64,000 nt of DNA from Vibrio qingdaonensis (lineage in GTDB: Bacteria > Pseudomonadota > Gammaproteobacteria > Enterobacterales > Vibrionaceae), in assembly GCF_026191675.1 (NCBI RefSeq), contig NZ_JAKRRY010000014.1, positions 54,116-118,115 of the forward strand. Direction: 5' to 3'. Position numbers and translations under genes: made by a program. Below the pieces are notes generated by a model. It was not told the origin of the DNA and searched no databases. It was given only the letters and a program-made list of their open reading frames with translations. Below, one piece after another: positions 47,893 to 57,686 of the stretch (its first letter is position 1; every line of letters starts with the position of its first letter).

Positions 47893-50037
47893 ATGTCCCG
47901 TACTATTATGCTTATCCCTACTAGCGCAGGCGTCGGCCTAACAAGCGTTAGCATGGGTCTCCTTCGCGCGATGGAGCGTAAAGGTGTTAAAGTTTCTTTT
48001 TACAAGCCTATCGCTCAACCTCGTAGCGGTGGCGATCAGCCAGATCTAACAACCACTATCGTAGCCGCCAATAGCGACATGCAAATTGGTACGCCGCTGC
48101 AAATGTCTGTCGCCGAGAACCTTATCGGTAACGACAATATGGATGAGCTACTCGAAACCGTTGTTGAACGTTATAACCAAATCAACAAAGATGCGGACGT
48201 AACGCTGATCGAAGGTCTAGTCCCAACTCGTAAGCACCCTTTTGCTAACCAAGTGAACGCGGAAATCGCGGCAACACTTGGCGCTGAAATCGTGATGGTT
48301 GCGACTCCAAGCACAGACAACCCAGTGCAGCTTAAAGAGCGTATTGAAGTAGCCTGTTCTAACTTTGGTGGCACTAAGAACAAAAACATCTCAGGCGTTA
48401 TCATCAACAAGCTTAACGCACCAGTAGATGAAGCAGGTCGTACTCGCCCTGACCTATCTGAAATCTTCGATGATGCAGATACAGCGAAGCAAAACGAATT
48501 GAAAGTGATGGAAATCTTCAACACTAGTCCAATTCGTGTGCTAGGTTGCGTGACTTGGAGCATCGATCTTATTGCGACCCGTGCTATCGACATGGCACAG
48601 CACTTAAATGCTGAAATCATCAATGAAGGTGACATTGCAACGCGTCGCGTTAAGAGCATTACGTTCTGTGCACGTTCACTACCAAACATGATTGAGCACT
48701 TTAAGCCAGGTTCACTACTTGTGACTTCCGCAGACCGTCCAGACGTTATCGTTGCAGCAGCACTAGCAGCAATGAACGGTGTTGAAATCGGCGCTATCCT
48801 ACTGACTGGCGGCTATGATGTTCCAGCTGAAATCAGCGACCTAATCAAGCCTGCGCTTGATACTGGTCTACCGATCTTCAAAGCACAAGGCAACACATGG
48901 CAGACTTCTCTGAACCTTCAAAGCTTTAGCATTGAAGTACCAGCGGATGATAAAGAGCGTATCGAATTCATTAACGATCACGTTGCCGGTCATGTAGATG
49001 GTAACTGGATTGAATCAATGACAGAAGGCACTCAAAAGTCTCGTCGTTTAAGCCCACCAGCATTCCGTTACCAACTTACTGAGTTCGCTCGTAAAGCGGG
49101 TAAGCGTATTGTACTTCCTGAAGGCGATGAGCCACGTACCGTTAAAGCTGCGGCTATCTGTGCAGAGCGTGGTATTGCACAATGTGTTCTTCTTGGTAAC
49201 CCAGACGAAATACGCCGTGTTGCTGCGCAACAAGGTGTAGAGCTTGGTGCTGGCGTTGAAATTATCGATTCTGATGCGGTTCGTGAAAACTACGTCGCTC
49301 GTTTGGTTGAGCTTCGCGGCGCGAAAGGCATGACAGAAGTTGTGGCTCGTGAAAAACTTCAAGATTCTGTTTTCCTAGGCACAATGATGCTAGAAAACGA
49401 CGAAGTTGACGGCCTTGTTTCTGGTGCGGTACACACGACAGCAAACACTATCGTGCCACCGTTCCAAATCATCAAAACTGCGCCTGATGCCTCTATCGTA
49501 TCCTCTATCTTCTTCATGCTTCTGCCTGATCAAGTATTGGTTTACGGTGACTGTGCAATCAACCCAGATCCAACGGCTGAACAGCTTGCAGAGATTGCAA
49601 TCCAGTCTGCAGATTCTGCAACGGCATTTGGTATCGAACCACGTGTTGCAATGATCTCATACTCTACTGGTGAATCTGGTAAAGGCGCAGATGTTGATAA
49701 AGTACGTGAAGCGACGAAACTTGCTCAAGCAAAACGTCCTGACCTTATCATTGACGGCCCGCTACAGTACGACGCTGCTATCATGGAAAATGTTGCCGCT
49801 TCTAAAGCGCCTAACTCTCCTGTTGCTGGTAAAGCGACGGTATTCGTATTCCCTGACCTAAATACAGGTAACACGACATACAAAGCGGTACAACGTTCTG
49901 CTGACCTTGTGTCAATTGGTCCAATGCTTCAAGGCATGCGTAAACCAGTTAATGACTTGTCACGTGGCGCGCTAGTAGACGATATCGTTTACACCATCGC
50001 TCTAACAGCAATTCAATCAAGCCAAGAGCAAGGTTAA
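47893..50037 (+). CDS. pta: Phosphate acetyltransferase, long form
   Basis: 714 residues, the long Pta of enterics. An N-terminal P-loop-like domain of the dethiobiotin-synthase type ([19 protein letters not shown]), a central DRTGG domain, and a C-terminal phosphotransacetylase domain (from about residue 390: [35 protein letters not shown]) follow in order. It interconverts acetyl-CoA and acetyl phosphate, partner of AckA. Acetyl phosphate also feeds response-regulator and protein acetylation control. A strong terminator follows. Confidence 0.98.
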   Translation: MSRTIMLIPTSAGVGLTSVSMGLLRAMERKGVKVSFYKPIAQPRSGGDQPDLTTTIVAANSDMQIGTPLQMSVAENLIGNDNMDELLETVVERYNQINKDADVTLIEGLVPTRKHPFANQVNAEIAATLGAEIVMVATPSTDNPVQLKERIEVACSNFGGTKNKNISGVIINKLNAPVDEAGRTRPDLSEIFDDADTAKQNELKVMEIFNTSPIRVLGCVTWSIDLIATRAIDMAQHLNAEIINEGDIATRRVKSITFCARSLPNMIEHFKPGSLLVTSADRPDVIVAAALAAMNGVEIGAILLTGGYDVPAEISDLIKPALDTGLPIFKAQGNTWQTSLNLQSFSIEVPADDKERIEFINDHVAGHVDGNWIESMTEGTQKSRRLSPPAFRYQLTEFARKAGKRIVLPEGDEPRTVKAAAICAERGIAQCVLLGNPDEIRRVAAQQGVELGAGVEIIDSDAVRENYVARLVELRGAKGMTEVVAREKLQDSVFLGTMMLENDEVDGLVSGAVHTTANTIVPPFQIIKTAPDASIVSSIFFMLLPDQVLVYGDCAINPDPTAEQLAEIAIQSADSATAFGIEPRVAMISYSTGESGKGADVDKVREATKLAQAKRPDLIIDGPLQYDAAIMENVAASKAPNSPVAGKATVFVFPDLNTGNTTYKAVQRSADLVSIGPMLQGMRKPVNDLSRGALVDDIVYTIALTAIQSSQEQG

Positions 50038-50061
50038 TCTCTGTTTAACGCCTGAATGACG

Positions 50062-50088
50062 AAAGCCTCCATATGTGGAGGCTTTTTT
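50062..50088 (+). terminator. Terminator of ackA-pta
   Basis: AAAGCCTCC pairs with GGAGGCTTT around ATATGT, followed by T. The flanking runs suit both strands. Confidence 0.9.
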
Positions 50089-50129
50089 GTATCTAGTTTT
50101 ATCGCTGCAGCCCATCGACTCGCCCCATC

Positions 50130-51086
50130 TTAACCTAACGGGTTTAGTGAATCACGATCGTGTGGCGTATCAAGATCTAAGTCAGGCCCCAACGGAACCA
50201 CTTGCGTCGGGTTAATCCCCGCATGGCTGAAGTAATAGTGACGTTTAATATGATAAAAGTCCGTCGTTTCCTTAATACCTTTGACCTGATACAGCTCTTT
50301 TAAGTATCCCTGAATATTTTTATAGTCGGCAATACGCTTTTTATTGCATTTAAAATGCCCAACGTAAACGGCATCAAAACGCACTAAGGTGGTAAACAAT
50401 CGCCAATCGGCTTCCGTTATTTGTTCTCCTGCCAAGTAGCGGTGCGTCACGAGATGCTGCTCCACTTTATCTAATGCAGAAAACAACGCATGGTAAGCCT
50501 CTTCGTATGCTTCTTGTGTTGTCGCAAAGCCACAACGATAAACGCCGTTATTGATCGCGGGATAAACAAAGTCATTCCACTCATCAATCTGTTTTTGTAA
50601 CTTCAACGGATAATAATCCTTGTCATCACCCGTGAGTTCATTGAACTCTGTGTTAAACATACGAATAATTTCAGATGATTCATTGCTAACAATGGTTTGC
50701 GTCTTTTTATCCCATAATACAGGCACGGTGACACGCCCACTGTAATCCGCTTTCGCTTGAGTATACATTTGATGTAGATGGCTATGCCCAAACAGAGGTT
50801 CTGGAAGCCCGAAAGACCAACCTTTATCTAACATATCTGGGCAAACCACGGTGACGTCGATGTGAGACTCTAGCCCTTTCAGTGCACGAAAGATTAACGT
50901 GCGGTGCGCCCAAGGGCATGCTAGAGACACATAAAGATGGTAGCGACCAGACTCTGGTTGAAAGTCTGCCTCGGGATTATTTGTGACCCAATGGCGGAAG
51001 CCTGCATCTTCACGAACGAATTTACCGCCACTGGTTTTCGTGTCATACCAAACATCATGCCATACACCATCAACTAATTTGCCCAT
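50130..51086 (-). CDS. yqjG: Glutathionyl-hydroquinone reductase (YqjG/Xi-class GST)
   Basis: 318 residues. The Xi-class glutathione transferase signature YVSLACPWAHRTLIFRAL carries the catalytic Cys near residue 62. VPVLWDKKTQTIVSNESSEIIRM is the cis-Pro and glutathione-binding segment, and a C-terminal helical domain follows. These enzymes reduce glutathionyl-hydroquinones to hydroquinones. AAGGAG precedes the ATG. It lies downstream of the opp operon but beyond its terminator, so it is probably independent. Confidence 0.93.
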   Translation of the reverse strand: MGKLVDGVWHDVWYDTKTSGGKFVREDAGFRHWVTNNPEADFQPESGRYHLYVSLACPWAHRTLIFRALKGLESHIDVTVVCPDMLDKGWSFGLPEPLFGHSHLHQMYTQAKADYSGRVTVPVLWDKKTQTIVSNESSEIIRMFNTEFNELTGDDKDYYPLKLQKQIDEWNDFVYPAINNGVYRCGFATTQEAYEEAYHALFSALDKVEQHLVTHRYLAGEQITEADWRLFTTLVRFDAVYVGHFKCNKKRIADYKNIQGYLKELYQVKGIKETTDFYHIKRHYYFSHAGINPTQVVPLGPDLDLDTPHDRDSLNPLG

Positions 51087-51189
51087 AATCTGCTCTCTCC
51101 TTACTTTACGTTAAAGACAGTATAGAAAATGCCTTCACAAAGGTTCAGTGGGGTAAGTAAAAGAAGATGTTCAAATAAATTGAAGAAAC

Positions 51190-51222
51190 AAAAAAAGCGC
51201 GACTCAATTTGATGTCGCGCTT
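51190..51222 (-). terminator. Terminator of the opp operon
   Basis: On the minus strand AAGCGCGAC and GTCGCGCTT form a hairpin followed by T. It lies about 90 bases after oppF. Confidence 0.85.
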
Positions 51223-51314
51223 AGGCCTGTCACAGGCTGAAAAGCGAGTTAGCTTGTATCATCGGTATACGATTATGCGGTATTTCTCTATACCGATAAC
51301 GCTATATCACGACA

Positions 51315-52316
51315 CTAAACAGAAACGTTCAAACACGACACGGCATGCACATCCGTTCCTTGAAGCCCCGGCTTTTGCTGTGCACATTGCTCTGTCGCTT
51401 GCGGGCAACGAGTTCTAAACACACAACCAGAAGGCGGATTGATAGGCGACGGCAAGTCCCCTTCAAGCATCTGGATCGTCTTGTTACGTTCAAGCTTAGG
51501 ATCTGGAATCGGTACTGCCGACATCAGTGCTTTGGTATATGGGTGCTTAGGGTCAGCAAACAAAGCATCTGCCTCTCCTAGTTCGACTGCATTACCCAGA
51601 TACATTACAAGCACGCGATCAGAGATATGCTTCACTACCGATAAATCATGCGCAATGAACACTAAGCTCAACCCTAACTCGGTCTGTAACTCCTTCAACA
51701 AGTTCACCACTTGTGCTTGTATAGATACATCAAGCGCAGAAACAGGCTCGTCACAGATGATCATTTTCGGTTTTAGAATCAGTGCTCGCGCAATACCAAT
51801 ACGTTGACACTGACCACCCGAAAATTCATGTGGATAACGGTTGATGACGTTAGGCAATAGCCCTACTTTCGTCATCATCTCCTTCACCTGATCTTTTACT
51901 TCTTGCTTAGATAATTCAGGGTAAAAGGTCTGCAAAGGCTCTGCGATGATGTCACCGACGGTCATTCTAGGGTTCAGTGATGCCAATGGATCTTGGAAAA
52001 TCATCTGAATTTCTTTACGAGTCTCACGACGCTGGACCGCTTGCATTTTGGTGAGGTCTTGCCCTAACCACATGACTTCACCATCGGTGGCTTCGACCAA
52101 TCCAATAATGGCACGAGCAAACGTAGACTTACCACAACCAGACTCGCCTACGACGCCCAAGGTTTCGCCTTCAAACAAATGAACATCAACGCCATCAACG
52201 GCTTTTAGATTCGCCGGTTTTGACCATGGCCAAGCCGATTTTGATGCAATGCTAAAATGCACTTTCAGGTTTTTAACATCAAGAATTAACTGTTTATTAT
52301 CTGTCATAGCGTTCAT
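51315..52316 (-). CDS. oppF: Oligopeptide ABC transporter ATPase OppF
   Basis: 333 residues from ATG 52316, which overlaps the oppD stop by 4 bases (ATGA); the frame runs 6 codons further up inside oppD. Walker A is GESGCGKSTFARAI, the signature is FSGGQCQRIGIARAL, and Walker B is MIICDEPVSALD. The C-terminal oligopeptide-transporter extension has the Cys cluster (CVFRTRCPQATEQC) that in this family can hold an Fe-S cluster. It forms the ATPase heterodimer with OppD. Confidence 0.96.
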   Translation of the reverse strand: MNAMTDNKQLILDVKNLKVHFSIASKSAWPWSKPANLKAVDGVDVHLFEGETLGVVGESGCGKSTFARAIIGLVEATDGEVMWLGQDLTKMQAVQRRETRKEIQMIFQDPLASLNPRMTVGDIIAEPLQTFYPELSKQEVKDQVKEMMTKVGLLPNVINRYPHEFSGGQCQRIGIARALILKPKMIICDEPVSALDVSIQAQVVNLLKELQTELGLSLVFIAHDLSVVKHISDRVLVMYLGNAVELGEADALFADPKHPYTKALMSAVPIPDPKLERNKTIQMLEGDLPSPINPPSGCVFRTRCPQATEQCAQQKPGLQGTDVHAVSCLNVSV

Positions 52317-53284
52317 CGTACCCACGTCTCCCAATCAGAAAAACACGCGCGTTGGCGGTCTTGGCCAAAGCTCGTCAATATCGGTGCCTCTTTACGACAA
52401 CGATCAGTGACTCGATGGCATCGCTCTTGGTAAGGACACCCAGTAGGCAAGCGTAGCAAGTTTGGTGGGTTGCCTGGAATCGTTGGTAGTACATCACCTT
52501 CGGTATCTAAACGAGGAATAGCCTTGAGCAGACCTTCCGCGTATGGGTGAGTCGGCTGATAGAAAATCTCATCAACCGTACCGTACTCCATAGTACGTCC
52601 AGCGTACATAACCAACACTTTATCGCACGATCCTGCCACGACACCAAGATCGTGGGTGATCATAATAATGGCGGTGTTGAATTCACTTTTTAGCTCGTTC
52701 AATAGATCCATAATCTGTGCTTGTACCGTCACGTCTAGCGCGGTAGTCGGTTCATCGGCAATCAACAGCTTTGGACGGCATAATAGCGCCATTGCGATCA
52801 TCACACGTTGACGCATACCGCCAGAGAACTCATGGGGGTACATAGTAATACGTTTACGGGCTTCTGGGATTTTAACCGCTTCAAGCATCCGTACCGATTC
52901 TTCAAACGCTTCTGACCGTCCCATGCCTTTGTGAAGCATCAGGACTTCCATCAATTGGTCGCTTACCTTCATATAAGGGTTTAACGACGTCATTGGGTCT
53001 TGGAAAATCATCGCGATTTGCTCTGCACGAACCTTGTTCAGTGCTTTTTCTGGCAAGTTAAGGATTTCATTACCTTCAAATTTCGCGCTGCCAGAAATAA
53101 TACCGTTCTTTGCCAATAGTCCCATAATCGCAAATACCGTTTGCGATTTACCAGACCCTGACTCTCCCACAATACCTAAGGTTTCACCTTGGTTTAAAGA
53201 GAAATTCAAATCGTTTACTGCGGTCACTATCCCATCTTGGGTGGTAAATTCGACTCGCAGATCTTTGACATCTAATAAGCTCAT
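52313..53284 (-). CDS. oppD: Oligopeptide ABC transporter ATPase OppD
   Basis: 323 residues. Walker A is GESGSGKSQTVFAIMG near residue 43, the signature is FSGGMRQRVMIAMAL, and Walker B is LLIADEPTTALD. The C-terminal extension has a Cys-containing GCPYQERCHRVTDRC segment, as in OppF. GGAAG precedes the ATG. It is the fourth gene of the operon and is translationally coupled to oppF. Confidence 0.96.
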   Translation of the reverse strand: MSLLDVKDLRVEFTTQDGIVTAVNDLNFSLNQGETLGIVGESGSGKSQTVFAIMGLLAKNGIISGSAKFEGNEILNLPEKALNKVRAEQIAMIFQDPMTSLNPYMKVSDQLMEVLMLHKGMGRSEAFEESVRMLEAVKIPEARKRITMYPHEFSGGMRQRVMIAMALLCRPKLLIADEPTTALDVTVQAQIMDLLNELKSEFNTAIIMITHDLGVVAGSCDKVLVMYAGRTMEYGTVDEIFYQPTHPYAEGLLKAIPRLDTEGDVLPTIPGNPPNLLRLPTGCPYQERCHRVTDRCRKEAPILTSFGQDRQRACFSDWETWVR

Positions 53285-53305
53285 AATACTTCCTTTCTCT
53301 AATTC

Positions 53306-54211
53306 TTATCGGTCTTTTGGATCAAGCGCGTCACGAAGACCATCGCCTACATAGTTGAAACAGAACAGAGTGACGACCATAAAGATGGCTGGGTAAATCA
53401 ATTGCCAGATTGCCACTTCCATAGTTTGAGAGCCTTCTTGAAGAAGTGCGCCCCAACTTGTCATGGGTTCTTGTACACCTAAGCCAAGGAAAGAAAGGAA
53501 AGATTCCGTCAAAATCATGCTTGGTATAAGCAGTGTTGAGTAAACCGCAACAATACCAAGTACATTCGGAACGATGTGTTTTGTAATAATTTTCCAGTTA
53601 CTTACACCGGAAACGTGTGCTGCTTCAATAAACTCTTTGCTGCGTAAGCTCAACGTTTGACCACGAACAATTCGCGCCATGTCCAGCCAAGCTATCGCAC
53701 CAATCGCGACAAAGATTAAAACAATATTACGACCAAAGAAGGTCACCAGTACAATCACAAGGAACATGAAAGGTACCGCATATAAGATCTCTAGAATACG
53801 CATCATGACGCGGTCAACACGTCCGCCAATAAAGCCGGATGTCGCACCATATAGGGTACCGATAAGCACGGCTACAAATGCACCTAACACCCCTACCATC
53901 AGTGAAATACGCCCACCAATTAAGGTACGCACATAAAGATCACGGCCTAAACTGTCGGTACCAAACCAGTGCTCGGCACTTGGTGCGGCATGCATGGCAT
54001 ACCAATCGGTATCATCAAAGGCGTATTGAGCAAACATCGGCAAGAAAATAACCGCCAGCGTCATCAGTGTAAGAATAAACAGACTCACCATTGCCGCTTT
54101 GTTGCGCATAAAACGAATACGGGCGTCTTGCCACAAACTGCGGCCTTCAATTTCTAAATTCTCGGAAAAATTTTCAATCGCTTCCAAGTTTTCTTTTTTC
54201 GTTAACATCAT
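53306..54211 (-). CDS. oppC: Oligopeptide ABC transporter permease OppC
   Basis: 301 residues. A cytoplasmic N-terminal segment (LEIEGRSLWQDARIRFMRNKAA) is followed by six membrane segments. The permease coupling motif is in KEFIEAAHVSGVSNWKIITKHIVPN (EAA loop). TWFGTDSLGRDLYVR-like residues (HWFGTDSLGRDLYVR) mark the OppC/DppC group. It pairs with OppB to make the peptide channel. The gap to oppB is only 12 bases. Confidence 0.95.
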   Translation of the reverse strand: MMLTKKENLEAIENFSENLEIEGRSLWQDARIRFMRNKAAMVSLFILTLMTLAVIFLPMFAQYAFDDTDWYAMHAAPSAEHWFGTDSLGRDLYVRTLIGGRISLMVGVLGAFVAVLIGTLYGATSGFIGGRVDRVMMRILEILYAVPFMFLVIVLVTFFGRNIVLIFVAIGAIAWLDMARIVRGQTLSLRSKEFIEAAHVSGVSNWKIITKHIVPNVLGIVAVYSTLLIPSMILTESFLSFLGLGVQEPMTSWGALLQEGSQTMEVAIWQLIYPAIFMVVTLFCFNYVGDGLRDALDPKDR

Positions 54212-54223
54212 TCCCGCACTCCC

Positions 54224-55144
54224 TTAGTAACGAATTTTCGGGTCAATCATCGCTAGCAAAATATCAACGACAGCGTTGAAAAGGATGAAGAGGAAACCAA
54301 TCAAAATGGTCACGCCCATCACTAACGAGTAATCGCGGTTAAATGCGGCATTAACAAAGAGTTTGCCAATACCCGGTAAGCCGAAGATGGTTTCGACTAC
54401 GACCGAACCGGTAATGATACCTACGAACGCAGGCCCCATATACGATACAACCGGTAACAGCGCAGGTTTTAAGGCATGCTTAAGAACAATGTAACGGTAA
54501 CTCAAACCCTTGGCACGGGCGGTGCGAATAAAGTTACTGTTCAGCGTTTCTATCATGCTGCCACGAGTAATACGGGCAAAGGTGGCGACATAAAGTAACG
54601 ACATGGCGATAACCGGTAATACGATGTATTGCATTCCGCCATCATGCCAACCACCCGCAGGGAACAAATTCCAGTGCAATGAGAATAGATAAATCAAAGC
54701 CGGTGCCAACACAAAGGATGGCATCACCACCCCGAGCATGGCGGTCGACATTATGGTGTAATCGAGCCAGGTATTATGCTTCAAGGCGGCGATAGTCCCG
54801 ACGCTTACCCCCATAATCACAGTAAAGACAAAGGCAATAAGCCCCACTTTTGCTGACACTGGCAGCGCCACTGCAATCAGCTCATTTACGGTATAGTCTT
54901 GATATTTAAAAGAAGGGCCGAAGTCGCCTTGCAGAATATTCGTTAAGTACGTGGTGTACTGTTCGAACACTGGCTTATCAAGGCCATACTTCGCTTCAAT
55001 GTTCGCCATTACTTCCGGTGGAAGTGGGCGCTCACTTGAAAAAGGGTTACCTGGCGCAAAGCGCATCAGGAAAAAAGAGACGGTAATTAATACCAACAAG
55101 GTTGGTATTGCTTCAAATATCCGTTTCATAATGAATTTAAGCAT
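54224..55144 (-). CDS. oppB: Oligopeptide ABC transporter permease OppB
   Basis: 306 residues from ATG 55144 (MLKFIMKRIFEAIPTLLVL), which matches the start of E. coli OppB; another ATG lies four codons upstream. Six membrane segments, the PPEVMANIEAKYGLDKP periplasmic segment, and the EAA-type loop TARAKGLSYRYIVLKHALKPA are visible. It is separated from oppA by a hairpin that probably reduces its expression. Confidence 0.95.
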   Translation of the reverse strand: MLKFIMKRIFEAIPTLLVLITVSFFLMRFAPGNPFSSERPLPPEVMANIEAKYGLDKPVFEQYTTYLTNILQGDFGPSFKYQDYTVNELIAVALPVSAKVGLIAFVFTVIMGVSVGTIAALKHNTWLDYTIMSTAMLGVVMPSFVLAPALIYLFSLHWNLFPAGGWHDGGMQYIVLPVIAMSLLYVATFARITRGSMIETLNSNFIRTARAKGLSYRYIVLKHALKPALLPVVSYMGPAFVGIITGSVVVETIFGLPGIGKLFVNAAFNRDYSLVMGVTILIGFLFILFNAVVDILLAMIDPKIRY

Positions 55145-55173
55145 AAACTCATCCATCCAGTCTGTGACAATTT

Positions 55174-55218
55174 AAAATAAAAGAGACCCTGCGTGTGCTT
55201 TCGCACACACAGTGTCTT
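55174..55218 (-). terminator. Attenuator-like hairpin between oppA and oppB
   Basis: On the minus strand a GTGTGC/GCACAC stem capped by GAAA sits inside an outer AAGACAC/GTCTCTT pairing with one mismatch, followed by TTTATTTT. An internal hairpin after the binding-protein gene is common in peptide-transport operons. Confidence 0.7.
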
Positions 55219-55243
55219 ATATCGTTATATTTTTTATAGGGTG

Positions 55244-56875
55244 TTATTTAGCTTTGATGTAGAGATCTTTTGAGTAGATCTTATCTTCTGCGTTACCTTC
55301 AGGGTAACCACCAAGCTCAGGTGATACGAGACGAGTTGTCACGTACTGATAGATTGGTGCAATTGGCATGTCTTTCGCTAGGAGCTTCTCAGCTTCGATG
55401 TAAAGCTTCGTGCGCTCATCTTCTGAAGTTGAGCTAAGTGCTTTCTCAATCACTGCATCGTAGTCTTTGCTCTTATAGTGCTGACCTGCAGTTGTATTTG
55501 CACTTACCATTAGCGTTAAGAATGAAGAGGCTTCGTTGTAGTCACCACACCAGCCAGCACGTGCAACATCAAAGTTACCGGTATCTTTGCTGTCTAGGTA
55601 AGATTTCCACTCTTGGTTCTCAAGTTTCGCGTTAATACCCAGCTCTTTTTTCCACATTGAAGCAATCGCTACAGCAATCTTCTTATGGTTTTCAGAGGTG
55701 TTGTACAACAGATCGAATTCTAGAGGGTTGCTCTTAGAGTAACCAGCTTCTTCTAGAAGGCGTTTTGCTTCAGCAATACGCTCTTTCTGACTCAGCTGAC
55801 CGTATTCTGGAGTGACTGGATCAAAGCCCGCTGTAATTTCAGGCGTTAGGAAGTACGCTGGTTTTTGACCTTGACCTAGGATCGCTTTAGAAATGATATC
55901 GCGGTCCATGGCATAAGACATCGCTTTACGAACTCGCACATCATTAAACGGCGCTTTCTGGGCATTGAACTGGTAGTAATACGTACATAGGTTACCCTTG
56001 ATGTTGACATCTTGTGGGTACTCTTTTTGTAGGCGACGGAAATGCTCGTTTGGCACTTCATAAGTGAAATCCAGTTCACCAGACAAGAAACGGTTCATTT
56101 CCGCTACTTGGTTTTCAATTGGTAGGAAGGTAACTTTCGTTAGAACCGTGTTTCCTTGGTCCCAGTATGAATCGCTCTTAACAAGCTCTAGACGCTCATT
56201 CACAACCCACTTGTTTGGTACAAATGCACCATTACCAACGAAGTTTTCAGGCTTCGTCCACTGGTCACCAAATTTTTCTACCGTTGCTTGATGGACAGGC
56301 TTCACTGTGGTGTGGCCCATCATCATTACGAAATATGGTACAGCCGTATCAAGCGTTACTTCCAATGTATGCTCGTCTAGTGCTTTAACACCCAGCTCAC
56401 TCTTATCTTTTTTACCCGCTACGATATCTTTAGCATTCGCCATCTTGGTGTATTCCATATACCAAGCGTATGGTGAAGCCGTTTTAGGATCGACAGCGCG
56501 TTGAAAACTGAAGACAAAGTCATTCGCCGTTACAGGATCGCCATTTGACCATTTCGCGTCATCACGAAGATGGAATACAAAGGTTTTGTTGTCTGCGGTT
56601 TCCCAAGACTTAGCAACACCAGGGATAGTTTTGCCGTTTGCATCTTGGTTAACTAGGCCTTCAAGGAGATCACGAATCACGTGAGACTCTGGAACACCCT
56701 GCGATTTATGCGGATCGAGTGTTGCAACCTCAGTACCATTACCACGTACAAGCTCTTGCTTATCGGCTAGTTTTGTACCGGCAGGAACTTCTGCGGCAAG
56801 CGAAGAAAAAGAGGTGGCAGCCACTGCCATGCTCGCGCCTAGAAGAAGGGCTTGCGTGATTTTGTTCTTATACAT
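55244..56875 (-). CDS. oppA: Oligopeptide-binding protein OppA
   Basis: A 543-residue periplasmic binding protein of the SBP_bac_5 family. The signal peptide is MYKNKITQALLLGASMAV and continues to the Ala-rich cleavage region. Family segments include LVRGNGTEVATLDPHKSQG, WKFVFHLR-like FVFHLRDDAKWSNGDPVTA and RKAMSYAMDRDIISKAIL. It binds peptides and delivers them to OppBCDF. It is the first and probably most expressed gene of the operon, preceded by an unusually long gene-free region with a CRP site. Confidence 0.96.
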   Translation of the reverse strand: MYKNKITQALLLGASMAVAATSFSSLAAEVPAGTKLADKQELVRGNGTEVATLDPHKSQGVPESHVIRDLLEGLVNQDANGKTIPGVAKSWETADNKTFVFHLRDDAKWSNGDPVTANDFVFSFQRAVDPKTASPYAWYMEYTKMANAKDIVAGKKDKSELGVKALDEHTLEVTLDTAVPYFVMMMGHTTVKPVHQATVEKFGDQWTKPENFVGNGAFVPNKWVVNERLELVKSDSYWDQGNTVLTKVTFLPIENQVAEMNRFLSGELDFTYEVPNEHFRRLQKEYPQDVNIKGNLCTYYYQFNAQKAPFNDVRVRKAMSYAMDRDIISKAILGQGQKPAYFLTPEITAGFDPVTPEYGQLSQKERIAEAKRLLEEAGYSKSNPLEFDLLYNTSENHKKIAVAIASMWKKELGINAKLENQEWKSYLDSKDTGNFDVARAGWCGDYNEASSFLTLMVSANTTAGQHYKSKDYDAVIEKALSSTSEDERTKLYIEAEKLLAKDMPIAPIYQYVTTRLVSPELGGYPEGNAEDKIYSKDLYIKAK

Positions 56876-57278
56876 GCATCTAACTCCAAGTAATTTTTAT
56901 TGCATCCATGACGTCTTTATACAGGGCTAGAACGGACAGCATTTTAGATTAATTTAGCTCAAAACTTGAGCACAAAAATCTAAACCCATACAAAGATTGC
57001 GGTTCACATTACCAACCTTCGAAGTAATTTGCCATTAATTTGTAACGAAAATGGCATAACACTCCTGTTTGCTCGAATAATCAGCAGATCGTTCCAGAAT
57101 AAGGCGTAATTGCACAAACAATTTACTACAATGCGCTTCCTGGCCCTATGAACCTATTTATAATTCTAAAATTAGCGAAATTAATAGCGAAACATGCCAA
57201 CTAATTACGATAAAATTTAACATTTCGTTTTCATTCTACCTTTTACACAGCATTATCAAATGTCAAAAAAAAGCTAAA

Positions 57279-57294
57279 TGTGACGCTTATCACA
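57279..57294. promoter_or_regulatory. CRP (cAMP receptor protein) site
   Basis: TGTGA-CGCTTA-TCACA matches the CRP consensus at all ten core positions and is flanked by AA and AA. On the minus strand a TAGAAT -10 element (57238-57233) would put the start near 57226 and the site centre near -61, a class I geometry, for a transcript leading to oppA with a leader of about 350 bases. Confidence 0.72.
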
Positions 57295-57500
57295 AGGTAA
57301 TGGGTGTTACTTTGCGTTCCGTAGCAGTAATTCACAGTTCTGCATGAACAAGACGTTGCTACCACCCTATAACTCGTGACATAGGACGAAGAGCACACTC
57401 GTCTTTCTAAGTTAGCGTCTTGAAGATAAATTAAGCGGAATAAACGATATTGGTGATTATATTTAACAATGTAGCACGCAGAATGCCATCATGTTTGACA

Positions 57501-57537
57501 AAAAAAAACCCAGCCTTTGACTACCAAAAAGACTGGG
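57501..57537 (-). terminator. Strong intrinsic terminator upstream of opp
   Basis: On the minus strand CCCAGTCTTT pairs with AAAGGCTGGG (one G-T pair) around 9 bases, followed by nine T. It terminates a transcript coming from higher coordinates: either the LuxR-type gene, whose stop is 150 bases away, or a separate small RNA. Confidence 0.85.
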
Positions 57538-57623
57538 ATAACTGGATTCATATGCACGGCTCAAGTGCAAATTCAGATAAGGAGATTGTTATCCAAAGAA
57601 AACACATAGCTTTCTTTTTCAAC

Positions 57624-57657
57624 AGCCTTAATGTTAAATATATTTAACATTAAGGCT
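57624..57657. repeat. 34-base perfect palindrome
   Basis: Two 17-base arms (starting AGCCTTAATG) are exact inverted copies with no spacer, 30 bases after the LuxR-type gene's stop. There is no T run on either side. It could be a stem at the mRNA 3' end or a protein-binding site. Confidence 0.85.
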
Positions 57658-57686
57658 AGTCCCCTTTCAGGTTACACGCAGAATGC

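Larger units (their letters stand above)
56876..57686. other. 811-base region between oppA and the LuxR-type gene
   Basis: No convincing protein gene is present. The region holds a small GCTCAA/TTGAGC hairpin (56957-56971) in the likely opp leader, a CRP site (57279-57294), a strong minus-strand terminator (57501-57537) and a 34-base perfect palindrome (57624-57657). A 65-codon plus-strand frame (57450-57647, TTG start) runs across the terminator and palindrome and is probably not coding. Confidence 0.6.

Noticed and set aside
57450..57647. 65-codon plus-strand frame with a TTG start between opp and the LuxR-type gene
   Set aside because: It has no ribosome binding site, runs across a strong minus-strand terminator and the 34-base palindrome, and resembles no known protein.
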